A stretch of DNA of 64,000 bases from Tissierellia bacterium (GTDB lineage: Bacteria > Bacillota > Clostridia > Tissierellales > Peptoniphilaceae), in NCBI GenBank assembly GCA_030529425.1, contig JAUMWX010000004.1:1-64000 (forward strand), read 5' to 3'. Shown piece after piece: positions 17,936-27,744 of this stretch. The translations under genes and the position numbers were made by a program. Position 1 is the stretch's first letter; every line of letters begins with the position of its first letter. The notes beneath the pieces are model-generated. The model searched no databases. It was not told the DNA's origin and saw only the letters and a list, made by a program, of their open reading frames with translations.

Positions 17936-18975
17936 ATATTTTCACCACTTTCATAAGATATCCTCAGTTGTCCGCATGCGCCCTCGATATCTTCACCTTT
18001 TTTCTGTCGTATTGTAGAATTCAACCCTACTTTTGAAAGCTTTTTCTGAAATTCCTTAGCCTTATCCGCTCTCAAAGAGTTATACTTAAATTCCTCAATT
18101 TCATTCAATGGTATCAAATTAATATGTATATTTTTATTCTCAAACATCTTCGACAATTTATCTATATGAGAATCCGAATCGTTCAAACCTTCGATTAATA
18201 CATACTCATAACTAACTCTTCTTCCTGTTTTATCAAAATAATATTCGCAAGCTTCTATAAGTTGAGATAGCCCATATTTCCTGTTAATTGGCATAAATAA
18301 ACTTCTTTGTTCATCAAATGGATAATGTAAAGATATAGCCAAATTTATCGAAAGATCTAAATTAGCCAAATCATAAATTTTGTCAACCAAACCGCTCGTA
18401 GAAACAGTTATACTTCTTTGGCTTAAATTTTTCCCGAATCTGTCATTTAAAATCAAAATAGAATTAACGGTGGTTTCAAAATTATCTAATGGTTCGCCAA
18501 TTCCCATATATACAATATTGTTAATATTTTCTCCCAAAAAATTTTCTACCAAATAAATCTGAGAAAGAATTTCCGCCTCAGACAAATTTCTTACAAATTT
18601 CGCCTTTGTAGAAGCGCAGAAACTGCATCCCATCTTACAACCTATTTGAGAGGAAATACAAAGAGTATTTCTGTCACCATATCCCATAAAGACAGTCTCA
18701 ATTATATTTTTGTCTTCCAATCTGATTAGAAATTTTTTTGTATTGTCTAAAGCCGATTCATAAACTCTTAAAATATTGGGAGTGTTGACATAAGCTATAT
18801 CTGAAATTTTCGAAATTAAATCCTTGCTGAAAACAGTAATATTTTCCAAATCAAACTCTTTCTTTTTATGCAAAAATTCAAAAAGTTGTCTTGCTCTGTA
18901 TTTTTTTTCATTTATATCTAAAAAAAATTGTTCAAGCTCAGAAAGCTTTAAAGAGTTAAGTTGTATTTTCTCCAT
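17932..18975 (-). CDS. rlmN: dual-specificity rRNA/tRNA adenine-C2 methyltransferase RlmN
   Basis: The 347-residue radical-SAM enzyme methylates 23S A2503 and tRNA A37. The iron-sulfur motif is CKMGCSFCAS. Flanking features are YGDRNTLCISSQIGC, YMGIGEPLDN and, near the C-terminus, EGACGQLR with the second catalytic cysteine. It lies 26 bases after rsmB in the operon. Confidence 0.96.
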   Translation of the reverse strand: MEKIQLNSLKLSELEQFFLDINEKKYRARQLFEFLHKKKEFDLENITVFSKDLISKISDIAYVNTPNILRVYESALDNTKKFLIRLEDKNIIETVFMGYGDRNTLCISSQIGCKMGCSFCASTKAKFVRNLSEAEILSQIYLVENFLGENINNIVYMGIGEPLDNFETTVNSILILNDRFGKNLSQRSITVSTSGLVDKIYDLANLDLSINLAISLHYPFDEQRSLFMPINRKYGLSQLIEACEYYFDKTGRRVSYEYVLIEGLNDSDSHIDKLSKMFENKNIHINLIPLNEIEEFKYNSLRADKAKEFQKKLSKVGLNSTIRQKKGEDIEGACGQLRISYESGENI

Positions 18976-19001
18976 ATTTACCTCATCTAATTATAACATA
19001 T

Positions 19002-20294
19002 TTATAATTTCTTTTTCATTTTGCATATAAAAAATCCGTCCGAATCTGAATCAAGTAAAGAAATATTTAAATATTTTTCACCTTTTTGTTCCAAGATTTC
19101 CATGTCCTTGTGATTTTTCAAAAACTTTTCAATATTATTCTCATTTTCAATTTCACCGACAGTACATGTACTATAAACTAAATATCCGCCTTTTTTCAAA
19201 TATTTATAAGAATTTTCAAGAATCTGTTCCTGAATTTTTGCCAATTCTTTTATATCGTTCATGCTTCTGTTTATTTTTATCTCGGGTTTTCTTTTTATAA
19301 CACCTATTCCCGAACAAGGTGCATCAACTAAAATATAATCAAATCCTTCAACCCATTTTTCATTCGGATTCCTTGCATCGTGGGCTGATGTTTCGTAATT
19401 TTTATATTTCATCCTGTTGAAATTGTCATGAATTTTATACAATTTTGACTCGGATATATCATTGGAAACAATGTGTGAATTATCTTTAGATATTTGAGCC
19501 AAATGTGTAGATTTGGATCCCGGAGCAGCACATAAATCAAGAATTTTTGCATTTTCTGAAGGATTTAGGATTTCTGAAACCAATATACTTGCTTGGTCTT
19601 GAATAGTAAAATATCCTTCCTCAAACTCTTTAAATTCAGTAATATTAACAGGATTTTTAATAATTAAACAATCTCTTGAAATTTCTGAATGTGTTACTTC
19701 CAATCCGTATCGATTCAATCTGTACATTAAATCATTTTTACTTATTTTGTTAGTGTCAACTCTAATACTGAATATCGGTTTTTTATTTAAGTTTTCAAGT
19801 ACCTTTTCCACATTTTCATTGCCGTAAACATTAATTAAGTATTTTACTAAATCCGTATTAAACGAGTATTTAACACTTAAGTAATCATCAGGACTCAGTT
19901 TATCTAAATTTTCAAATTTTCCTTTATCCCTATCTATATTTCTCAAAACCGCATTTACAAAATTTTTTGATTTGAAATTGATTTTCTTTACATAATTGAC
20001 AATTTCATTGATTACAGCATAATTTTTACTGCTTAAAAAATAGAGTTCATAAACTCCCAATCTCAAGGAATTTAAAACCTCATTGTTCAATTTATTTAAT
20101 TTAATTGACGAGGCATTGCTTATTATATAATCAATATATATTTTATTTTCCACAACACCATATACCAACTGTCTAAGAAATTGTTGATCTCTAACATCTA
20201 AACCTTTTACGGAATGCTTTATCGCCTCAGTAGAAAACTCTTCATTTTCAAATATTCTCCCAAGAGTTACTATAGCTTTTTCTCTAGTTTTAAT
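19002..20294 (-). CDS. rsmB: 16S rRNA m5C967 methyltransferase RsmB, apparent AUU start
   Basis: About 430 residues: an N-terminal NusB-like domain and a C-terminal SAM methyltransferase (LDLCAAPGSKSTHLA, DAPCSGIGVIKRKPE, YSTCTVGEIENE). The first ordinary start, TTG at 20168, would cut off half of the NusB domain. The frame continues upstream with family-like sequence (TREKAIVTLGRIFENEEFS, DVRDQQFLRQLVYGV) to ATT at 20294. AGGAGG lies five bases before that ATT. No ATG, GTG or TTG exists in frame between that ribosome site and the NusB region, so I place the start at AUU. Confidence 0.88.
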   Translation of the reverse strand: MKTREKAIVTLGRIFENEEFSTEAIKHSVKGLDVRDQQFLRQLVYGVVENKIYIDYIISNASSIKLNKLNNEVLNSLRLGVYELYFLSSKNYAVINEIVNYVKKINFKSKNFVNAVLRNIDRDKGKFENLDKLSPDDYLSVKYSFNTDLVKYLINVYGNENVEKVLENLNKKPIFSIRVDTNKISKNDLMYRLNRYGLEVTHSEISRDCLIIKNPVNITEFKEFEEGYFTIQDQASILVSEILNPSENAKILDLCAAPGSKSTHLAQISKDNSHIVSNDISESKLYKIHDNFNRMKYKNYETSAHDARNPNEKWVEGFDYILVDAPCSGIGVIKRKPEIKINRSMNDIKELAKIQEQILENSYKYLKKGGYLVYSTCTVGEIENENNIEKFLKNHKDMEILEQKGEKYLNISLLDSDSDGFFICKMKKKL

Positions 20295-20325
20295 AATATC
20301 CTCCTAAAATAAAAACACATTAAAT

Positions 20326-20349
20326 AAATCAGCAGTTTACTGCTGATTT
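20326..20349 (-). terminator. hairpin after the metallopeptidase gene
   Basis: A 10-bp stem AAATCAGCAG / CTGCTGATTT with a 4-base loop lies just after the yugP-like stop and before rsmB. The following T-tract is poor (ATTTAATG), so it may only partly terminate. Confidence 0.55.
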
Positions 20350-20351
20350 AC

Positions 20352-21026
20352 TTAATCTCTATTTCTCATTGCCATTAGTCTTAGCAATTGAATTAATGAA
20401 ACCAAAGTTCCCGCGACATAAGTCAAAGCTGCAGCACCCAAAACTTTTTTTGAACCTCTGATTTCTTCTCTGGTTATAAATCCGTCCGCTTCCAAATTAT
20501 ATAATGCTCTTCTGCTCGCATCAAACTCAACCGGCAAAGTTATAATTTGGAACAATAATGTCAAAGCAAAGAATATTATTCCAATATCAAACAATCTGGT
20601 CAATTGAAAAAATACTCCGATAAAAATCAATACAAATATAAACCTGTTTGTGAATTGAACAACCGGTGCAAGTAAAGATCTAAATCTAAAAAATGCATAC
20701 TCCTCATTATGTTGTATGGCGTGTCCGACTTCATGAGCAGCTACAGATACAGCCGCAATTGAAGTTTCTCCATAAACATCCTCCGACAGTCTCACGGTTT
20801 TACTTTTGGGATCGTAGTGATCGGAAAGTGAGCCCGGTGTTGACTGTACCGCAACATCATAAATCCCTCTTCTGTCCAACATAAGTTTTGCGACTTCCGC
20901 ACCCGTATACCCCTTTATTGACTCTACCTTAGAATATTTATTAAAATTCGAAGTAACTTTTAATTGTGCATATAATGAAATAATTATTGATACAATAAGT
21001 AAAATAAATAGTAAAAATTGATCCAT
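20352..21026 (-). CDS. membrane zinc metallopeptidase (YugP family)
   Basis: The 224-residue membrane protein carries an HExxH zinc site (AAHEVGHAIQHNEEY). An N-terminal membrane anchor and three further hydrophobic helices around and after residue 120 place it in the YugP family of membrane-bound neutral zinc metallopeptidases. The position between fmt and rsmB is common in Firmicutes. The natural substrate is unknown. Confidence 0.88.
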   Translation of the reverse strand: MDQFLLFILLIVSIIISLYAQLKVTSNFNKYSKVESIKGYTGAEVAKLMLDRRGIYDVAVQSTPGSLSDHYDPKSKTVRLSEDVYGETSIAAVSVAAHEVGHAIQHNEEYAFFRFRSLLAPVVQFTNRFIFVLIFIGVFFQLTRLFDIGIIFFALTLLFQIITLPVEFDASRRALYNLEADGFITREEIRGSKKVLGAAALTYVAGTLVSLIQLLRLMAMRNRD

Positions 21027-21035
21027 ATAGTCCTC

Positions 21036-21971
21036 CTATTTAAAAATTTCTCCTATTTCTATATTGTTTCCCAACAAAAATTGAGATACTGACATTCTCT
21101 TCTTTCCGGGAAACTGTATTTCTTTTATAATGATACATTTGTCTTTTGAATTTACGTAAATGCCCTCATTGTTAACTGCAAATATCTTTCCCTCCTCGAC
21201 ATCATTATACTTTTCAATTGTGGATATATTATGAATTTTTATATTCGCATCCTTATATATTGCAAATGTTCCAGGCCACGAAGAAAAAGCCATTATTTTA
21301 GCTTGAATATCTTCGGATAAGTCAAAAAAAGATATATGCCCCATATCCTTTGTAATTTTGCCCGAATAAGTCGCTTCTTCGTGATTTTGTACCATTCTGC
21401 TATTATATAATTTTTCATAATTAAGTATGGTATCAACTATTAAATCACCGGCTAAAATTGAAAGTTTTTCGTGAACAAATTCTATATTTGAATTTTCATC
21501 CAAAGATATCTTCCTACAATTCAGTACATCTCCCGTATCCATGTTTTTCTCAATCAACATTGAACATACTCCCGTCTCTTTTTCTTTGTTCAAGATTGCA
21601 AATTGCATGGGAGCGGCGCCTCTATACTTAGGTAAAAGAGAAGAATGAATATTTATAATTCTGTCCTTATATCTACTTAATAAATGATTTTTGATCATTT
21701 GCCCGTAGGCGATTACAACGATGAAATCAGGATTTATATCATCTATGATCCTCAATGATTCTTCCGAGTTTACATCCTCAGGCTCGTAAGTAGGTATTCC
21801 TAATTCCACCGCCTTTATTTTTACAGGTGTAGGCTCATATTTATTCCTTGATCTTTTTTTATCTTTCCCTGTAATCACAAGGGCAATATCTATTTTGTCG
21901 GATTCATGGAGGCTTGTAAGAGGTTTTACGGCAAACTCGGGCGTACCCATAAAAATAATTTTCTTATTCAT
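21036..21971 (-). CDS. fmt: methionyl-tRNA formyltransferase
   Basis: The 311-residue enzyme formylates initiator Met-tRNA. The N-terminal Rossmann domain has KIIFMGTPEFAV, the catalytic region INIHSSLLPKYRGAAPMQ, and a C-terminal OB-like domain. It overlaps def by eight bases, the usual partner that removes the formyl group. Confidence 0.96.
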   Translation of the reverse strand: MNKKIIFMGTPEFAVKPLTSLHESDKIDIALVITGKDKKRSRNKYEPTPVKIKAVELGIPTYEPEDVNSEESLRIIDDINPDFIVVIAYGQMIKNHLLSRYKDRIINIHSSLLPKYRGAAPMQFAILNKEKETGVCSMLIEKNMDTGDVLNCRKISLDENSNIEFVHEKLSILAGDLIVDTILNYEKLYNSRMVQNHEEATYSGKITKDMGHISFFDLSEDIQAKIMAFSSWPGTFAIYKDANIKIHNISTIEKYNDVEEGKIFAVNNEGIYVNSKDKCIIIKEIQFPGKKRMSVSQFLLGNNIEIGEIFK

Positions 21972-22440
21972 TTTCCGTTTCCATATCTGAAAGATTTACT
22001 TCATCAATAAAGATATCAGTAAATAAAACCCCGTTAAGATGATCAATTTCATGACAAATGCATCTTGCGAATAAATCTTCAGCCTCAATTATTTTCTCTT
22101 CCGAATTTTCGTCAAGGTATTTAACTTTTATATTTGTCGGTCTTTCAACCGTTCCGTTAAAACCGGGTATTGAAAGACAACCCTCTATTTGTATATCACT
22201 TCCTTCTCTCTCAAGGATTTCAGGATTTATCATCTTATAAATTCCCTCGCCTACATCCACAACGATTACTCTTCTAAGTATTCCTACTTGAGGAGCGGCA
22301 AGGCCTATTCCGTTTGCATGATGCATTGTTTCCACCATGTCATCCAGTAATAACCTAATTCTATCATCAACTTCTTTAACTTCTCTTGATACTTTTCTCA
22401 GTAACGGATCTCCGTCAATTCTAATAGTTCTTAATCCCAT
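21964..22440 (-). CDS. def: peptide deformylase
   Basis: The 158-residue metalloenzyme removes N-formyl from new proteins. All three motifs are intact: GIGLAAPQVG, EGCLSIPG and the metal site CHEIDHLNG. It lies nine bases after priA and overlaps fmt. Confidence 0.97.
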   Translation of the reverse strand: MGLRTIRIDGDPLLRKVSREVKEVDDRIRLLLDDMVETMHHANGIGLAAPQVGILRRVIVVDVGEGIYKMINPEILEREGSDIQIEGCLSIPGFNGTVERPTNIKVKYLDENSEEKIIEAEDLFARCICHEIDHLNGVLFTDIFIDEVNLSDMETENE

Positions 22441-22448
22441 ATTACCTC

Positions 22449-24803
22449 CTAATCTTCTTCAAGTTTGTAATTTATATATACTTTAGCGTCTTTCTTTTGA
22501 TTTCTTAAAAACTCGCTTATTTTTATTAATATTTCTTTATTAAACGATTTGATAATTATATCAAATCTATACCTGTTATTGACTCTTTCAATCACACTCG
22601 GAGTCGGTCCTGTCATCTCTTTCAGCTCAATATTCTCATTTCTTATAAATTCTCTCGTCGCCAAAATTAGGTTCCTTGCATATTTTATAGCATACTCTCT
22701 ATCCAGAGAAGATATATTAATATTTAGAATCTTAAAAAATGGCGGATACGAAAAATTTTGTCTATTTACCAGTTCTCTTCTATAGAACTCAAAATATTCG
22801 TTAGTTGCCGAATATTTTATAGCTGGATTTTCAGGTTCATAAGTTTGAATAATAACATCTCCCTTTGAATCGCCTCTTCCCGCTCTTCCGGAAACTTGAG
22901 TTATTAAAGAATATGTTTTTTCCGCAGCTCTGAAATTCGGAATATTAAGTCCGATGTCCGCAGATACTACACCGACTACCGTGACATTTGGAAAATCCAA
23001 GCCCTTCGCCAACATCTGTGTCCCTATTAAAATATCTATTTCATTACTTTTCATTTTATCATAAACTTTTTCGTAATCATGTTTACCAGTTACAGTGTCC
23101 GCATCCATCCGAAAGACTTTCGCATTTGGAAAAAGTTCCTTGGTTTGCTCTTCCAACATCTCGGTTCCTGCTCCAAATTCCTTTATCCATTTACTTCCGC
23201 AATTTATGCAAGTTTTAGATTTCAGTGCCGTTCTACCGCAATAATGACATATTAATCTGTCATTATACTTGTGATATGTCATAGCTACATCACAAGCTTC
23301 ACATTTGTGTACATATCCACATGACCTACAAAAGACAAAGGAAGTATGTCCTCTTTTATTTAAAAATAGAATGACTTGTTTCCTGTTTTCCAATGCTTTA
23401 TCAATCTTGTTTTTCAACAAATTGGAAAACATGGTAAAATTATTGAGTTTAAGCTCTTCTCTCATATCCACAACATGCACTTCAGGCATATTTGAAGAGT
23501 TGACTCTTTTTTCTATAGTGAGCATCTTTATTTTTTTTCGTTCTACCTTATACATGGTAGCCAGTGATGGTGTAGCAGTTCCTAAAAGCACCTTACAATT
23601 TTGCTGTTCAGCTCTGAAAAAAGCAATGTCTATAGCATTATACTTAGGATTTTTATCTGATTTATAGCTATCTTCATGCTCTTCATCAATTATGATTATT
23701 CCCAAATTATCAAATGGAGCAAAAATTGCAGATCTGACTCCTACGACTATCTTCACCTCTTTGTTCTTGATTAATTTCCACTGATCCGCTCTTTCACTTA
23801 TACTTAATCTAGAGTGTAAAACCGCAATGTCATTTCCGAATCTGCCTCTAAATCTTGCAATTGTTTGTGGAGTTAATGAAATCTCAGGAACCAAAATTAT
23901 AGCTTCCTTACCCGATTCTAAATATCTTTGAACAATTTGAAGGTACACTTCAGTCTTTCCCGAGCCTGTAACCCCCTTTAATAAAAATTGCAAATCATCT
24001 GAATAAATAATTTCTTCAAACGCTCTTTGTTGTTCTTCATTCAATGTATGTGAATAATACTTTTCAAAATCGGTATTTAATACATTCCTAAAAATGCGCT
24101 TTTTAGTCTTGAGTATAATTTGTTTTTCCGACAAATTATTCAAAATCGAAGATATATTGCCAAACTTTGAATATATATTTATTTTGTCTATCTTTCCTCT
24201 TTCTTTAAGGTACTTCAACACTTCCAACTGCTTTGTAGAATTTTTTCTGATTTTACCCTCGAAATCAGAATCAATTATTTCAAAGTATTCCATATATTTC
24301 TCGCTGGCTTTTTTATTGAAATCAACATACTTTGATAATGAACTTTCATCTACAAGTTTATTGAGCATTGTTTTTGAATATTTATTCTTAAAAACAGATG
24401 CTATTTCTTCATACTTTCTAGGTTCACTTAAATATTTAAACAACTCACCCTCAATATTTCCTTCGCAATAATAGTATTCCGTAATACTTTCAATGCTCCC
24501 GGGAGGCAGTATTGTAGCAAAAGCGGATGAATAATCGGAAATATTATTTTTCACCATATACAATGCGGTATTTATTAAATCATCAGAAATCAGAGATTTG
24601 GAATCTAAAACTTTTAATATCTTCTTGGTTTTAATATTTGTATTGTTCACATTATCAGAAATAACTATTGCAAGTTTTTGAGAATTTCCTCTCCCGAAAG
24701 GCACAATTACTCTACAACCTCTCTCTATATATCCATCGAATTCATAGGTATATATTTCATCTAAATATGAACTTTTACTTCTAATAATAACATCATACAG
24801 CAT
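22449..24803 (-). CDS. priA: primosomal replication-restart helicase PriA
   Basis: The 784-residue helicase loads the replisome at stalled forks. N-terminal DNA-binding regions precede Walker A (GVTGSGKTEVYLQ) and the DEEH box. Paired zinc clusters follow (CRSCGYVHKCEACD, CHYCG, CINCG), then the second helicase lobe (QVSGRAGRG). It begins two bases after coaBC. Confidence 0.97.
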   Translation of the reverse strand: MLYDVIIRSKSSYLDEIYTYEFDGYIERGCRVIVPFGRGNSQKLAIVISDNVNNTNIKTKKILKVLDSKSLISDDLINTALYMVKNNISDYSSAFATILPPGSIESITEYYYCEGNIEGELFKYLSEPRKYEEIASVFKNKYSKTMLNKLVDESSLSKYVDFNKKASEKYMEYFEIIDSDFEGKIRKNSTKQLEVLKYLKERGKIDKINIYSKFGNISSILNNLSEKQIILKTKKRIFRNVLNTDFEKYYSHTLNEEQQRAFEEIIYSDDLQFLLKGVTGSGKTEVYLQIVQRYLESGKEAIILVPEISLTPQTIARFRGRFGNDIAVLHSRLSISERADQWKLIKNKEVKIVVGVRSAIFAPFDNLGIIIIDEEHEDSYKSDKNPKYNAIDIAFFRAEQQNCKVLLGTATPSLATMYKVERKKIKMLTIEKRVNSSNMPEVHVVDMREELKLNNFTMFSNLLKNKIDKALENRKQVILFLNKRGHTSFVFCRSCGYVHKCEACDVAMTYHKYNDRLICHYCGRTALKSKTCINCGSKWIKEFGAGTEMLEEQTKELFPNAKVFRMDADTVTGKHDYEKVYDKMKSNEIDILIGTQMLAKGLDFPNVTVVGVVSADIGLNIPNFRAAEKTYSLITQVSGRAGRGDSKGDVIIQTYEPENPAIKYSATNEYFEFYRRELVNRQNFSYPPFFKILNINISSLDREYAIKYARNLILATREFIRNENIELKEMTGPTPSVIERVNNRYRFDIIIKSFNKEILIKISEFLRNQKKDAKVYINYKLEED

Positions 24804-24805
24804 CT

Positions 24806-25975
24806 TTATACCAACAGATCCAAAATAATATCGGCAACTTCTCTCTTTGACATTATCGGATATTCTTTTACAAATTCTTTGCTTATCAGGCTGACAATAT
24901 TGGTATCATAATTAAAACCTGCTCCAATCTTGCTTACATCATTTGCAACAATGAAATCGGCATTTTTTGATTCAAGTTTATTTTTGGCGTTTTCAATAAC
25001 ATTTTCGGTCTCCGCCGCAAAACCGATTATTTTCTGACCGTTTTTTTTGGCGCCGAAATATTTCAAAATATCAGTGGTTTTTTCCATGGAAAAAGTTACA
25101 TTTTCACTAGTTTTTTTAATCTTTTGATTAAATTTTTCAGCAAAAGAAAAGTCTACGGGAGCTACAGCCATAATTAATGAATCCGAGTTGTAAAACTCAT
25201 TTTCTATTTCATTTAAAAGTTGAGTATTTTCCTCAATCTTTATTTGTCTTACCATGCTCAAATCCGGTGTTTGAACTCTTCCCGTTATATAAACTACATC
25301 GGCTCCCCTATTTCTGGCCTGTCTGGCGATTTCATATCCCGTTTTTCCGCTTGAATCATTTGTTATGAATCTAACCGGATCCATTCTGGAAATTGTAGCT
25401 CCCGACGTAACTATTATCTTTTTTCCAAGCAGATCTTTTTCGGTTAAAAAATAATCCAAGTAATCAATTATTTCCAACGGCTCAGCCATTCTTCCCTTAC
25501 CAAATGTATTACATGCCAATTGCCCTTCATTTGAATCTATAAATGAATATCCCAACGCCTTTAAATCGGAGATATTTCTTTGAGTTATAGGATTTAGCAA
25601 CATATTGGTATTCATCGCAATCGTAAATACAACCGGAGCCTTGGAAGCCAATATTGCGGATGTAAGAAGATTGTCGGCTAATCCCGCATTTACCTTTGCC
25701 ATGGTATTTGCTGTTGCAGGTGCTACCAAAAACACATCTACATCATTGGTTATATCTACATGTAAAACTTTCTTAGGATGAACCCACATGTCCACATATA
25801 CAGGATTGTCAGAAATGGTTTCAAACGCGATCGGGTTTATAAACTTTGTGGCTGCTTCAGTCATAATGACCTGTACCTCTGCTTCCAGTTTCCTAAGCTT
25901 ACTTATTAAATCTAATACTTTGTAAATAGCAATTCCACTTGTCACTCCAATAAGAATTTTTTTGCCCTTAAGCAT
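24806..25975 (-). CDS. coaBC: bifunctional phosphopantothenoylcysteine decarboxylase / synthetase
   Basis: The 389-residue CoA-biosynthesis enzyme makes 4'-phosphopantetheine. The N-terminal flavin CoaC half has GVTSGIAIYK, APATANTMAK and ACNTFGKGRMAEP with the catalytic Cys. The C-terminal CoaB half begins near residue 185 (KIIVTSGAT). The start overlaps the rpoZ stop by one base. Confidence 0.96.
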   Translation of the reverse strand: MLKGKKILIGVTSGIAIYKVLDLISKLRKLEAEVQVIMTEAATKFINPIAFETISDNPVYVDMWVHPKKVLHVDITNDVDVFLVAPATANTMAKVNAGLADNLLTSAILASKAPVVFTIAMNTNMLLNPITQRNISDLKALGYSFIDSNEGQLACNTFGKGRMAEPLEIIDYLDYFLTEKDLLGKKIIVTSGATISRMDPVRFITNDSSGKTGYEIARQARNRGADVVYITGRVQTPDLSMVRQIKIEENTQLLNEIENEFYNSDSLIMAVAPVDFSFAEKFNQKIKKTSENVTFSMEKTTDILKYFGAKKNGQKIIGFAAETENVIENAKNKLESKNADFIVANDVSKIGAGFNYDTNIVSLISKEFVKEYPIMSKREVADIILDLLV

Positions 25976-26166
25976 TAGTCTTCCTCTCTTTCAATTTTTC
26001 CTGCCATAATCTCATTTATTGCAATTGTTACAGGTTTAACTCCTTTGCCCTTTATCATCGGTTTATCACCGTCAATTATTTGCTTTGCTCTTTTAGCCGC
26101 CATCATGGCTATTCTATATCTCGATTTACTAATTTCTTCAAGTTCTCTGAATGATGGATTTATCAT
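25975..26166 (-). CDS. rpoZ: RNA polymerase omega subunit
   Basis: The 63-residue protein has the omega core SRYRIAMMAAKRAKQI and later IAINEIMAGK. Omega helps assemble RNA polymerase. Its ATG overlaps the gmk stop (ATGA), and the gmk-rpoZ-coaBC order is classical. Confidence 0.95.
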   Translation of the reverse strand: MINPSFRELEEISKSRYRIAMMAAKRAKQIIDGDKPMIKGKGVKPVTIAINEIMAGKIEREED

Positions 26167-26732
26167 TTTCTTCTAATCTCCTTTTCTTCTTCAATAATAT
26201 GGTGCAATCTTTCAGTCGCATACTCCACTTTGTCATTTACTAAAAAATAGTCATAATCTTTAATATGGTCAAATTCTTTTTTTGAATTTTCTAATCTGAG
26301 TTTGATTTTTTCTTCATCTTCCGTACCGCGTTTCTTCAGCCTCTCATGAATATCTTTCATTCGTGGCGGAATAACAAATACATAAATTGCATTTTCATAA
26401 GTTTTTTTAATCTGCTCCGCACCTTGAACATCTATCTCAAGAATTACTACCTTACCTTCACTTATCATTTTATCGACAAATTCTTTTGGTGTGCCATAAT
26501 GATTATTGTGAACACTTGCATACTCCAATAATTTTTTATTATTAACCATGTTTTCAAATTCATCTTCCGATACAAAGAAGTAATCTCTTCCGTCCAATTC
26601 TCCATCTCTTTTATACCTTGTTGTGACAGATATACTTACTACAGTATCATGTCTTTGTTTTAAAATTTCTTTTACAATCGTACCTTTTCCTACCCCGGAA
26701 GGGCCGGACATCACTAACAAAAATCCTTCCAA
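26163..26732 (-). CDS. gmk: guanylate kinase
   Basis: The 189-residue enzyme converts GMP to GDP. Walker A is SGPSGVGKGTI, with the GMP-binding region TTRYKRDGELDGRDYFF. The start is TTG at 26732, six bases after AGGAG. It follows yicC by nine bases; no remA/DUF370 gene lies between them, unlike many Firmicutes. Confidence 0.96.
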   Translation of the reverse strand: MEGFLLVMSGPSGVGKGTIVKEILKQRHDTVVSISVTTRYKRDGELDGRDYFFVSEDEFENMVNNKKLLEYASVHNNHYGTPKEFVDKMISEGKVVILEIDVQGAEQIKKTYENAIYVFVIPPRMKDIHERLKKRGTEDEEKIKLRLENSKKEFDHIKDYDYFLVNDKVEYATERLHHIIEEEKEIRRK

Positions 26733-26741
26733 AATTAACTC

Positions 26742-27623
26742 CTATTCTACATTTTGCACTTGTTCTTTTATTTTTTCAATAATTGATTTTCCCTCTATCA
26801 CTTTCTGCGTTATTTCAATTTTTGAAGATTTTGAACCTATCGTATTTGTTTCTCTCAACATCTCCTGTGATATAAAATCCAATTGTTTACCCACCGGATT
26901 TAATGATTTCATCGCCTTTGTAAATTGAACAAAATGGCTTTTCAACCTGGTTATTTCTTCATTAATGTCCGCTTTATCAGCTAAAAAGGCAACCTCATTC
27001 GCCAATCTGTCTTCATCGACTGAAATATTTTTATCTAAAATCTTGGATATATTTTCCAAAAGTCTTTTCTTCTGCTCATCAACAATCGTCTTACTGTATA
27101 TTTCAATTTCAGAAACAACAGCTGAAAGTTTTTGGATATTTGAATCAAGATCCTGGTAGAGTGCTTCCCCCTCATTTTTTCTCATTAAATCAAGTTTTTT
27201 TATGACTTCAAAAATACTCGTTTCAATCACATTTAACATGTAATCTTCATCAATTCCCGTATTTTCGAAGGTTATTATGTCATCATTAATTAAGATATCT
27301 CTAAGCTTAACATCATCTTCAATTCCGACATAATTACAAATATTGGACAGTTTCTCTTTCATATCCTTAGCTATTTCATAGTCAATCGTAACATTACTTT
27401 TAAATAAGTTTTTCCTCTGTGTTCTTATGAAAACATCGACTCTTCCTCTTGCAATAAAGGACTTAATAATTTTTTTTATCTTATCTTCTAAATAATTTAA
27501 TTGATTAGGCATTTTAATATTAATGTCAAGATATCTGCTGTTGACAGATTTGATTTCCAAATCTAATGTTAACTGCTCATCCATGTATTGATATTTGCCA
27601 TATCCGGTCATTGATTTAATCAT
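26742..27623 (-). CDS. YicC/YloC-family endoribonuclease
   Basis: The 293-residue protein has the N-terminal YicC signature MIKSMTGYGK and the C-terminal DUF1732 region (DINEEITRLKSHFVQF, KQLDFISQEMLRETNT). Family members are endoribonucleases acting on structured RNA. It is first in the long operon that runs through to thiN. Confidence 0.92.
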   Translation of the reverse strand: MIKSMTGYGKYQYMDEQLTLDLEIKSVNSRYLDINIKMPNQLNYLEDKIKKIIKSFIARGRVDVFIRTQRKNLFKSNVTIDYEIAKDMKEKLSNICNYVGIEDDVKLRDILINDDIITFENTGIDEDYMLNVIETSIFEVIKKLDLMRKNEGEALYQDLDSNIQKLSAVVSEIEIYSKTIVDEQKKRLLENISKILDKNISVDEDRLANEVAFLADKADINEEITRLKSHFVQFTKAMKSLNPVGKQLDFISQEMLRETNTIGSKSSKIEITQKVIEGKSIIEKIKEQVQNVE

Positions 27624-27652
27624 AACTTTTCCTTTCGTTTTATATCGTATCT

Positions 27653-27680
27653 ATGATACCTCATTACTTTCTAAAGTCAA
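27653..27680 (-). promoter_or_regulatory. promoter of the yicC-gmk-rpoZ operon
   Basis: On the minus strand TTGACT (27680-27675), 16 bases and TATCAT (27658-27653) lie about 30 bases before the yicC ATG. Confidence 0.6.
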
Positions 27681-27698
27681 GTTAAGTGTTAAAATAAT

Positions 27699-27726
27699 TT
27701 AATATTTCTCTTGAATATGTTATAAT
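27699..27726 (+). promoter_or_regulatory. promoter of rqcH
   Basis: TTAATA (27699-27704), 16 bases and an extended -10 TGTTATAAT ending at 27726. A GAGGTGAT ribosome site follows before the ATG at 27745. It is divergent from the yicC promoter. Confidence 0.65.
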
Positions 27727-27744
27727 TTCTTACGAGGTGATGAA

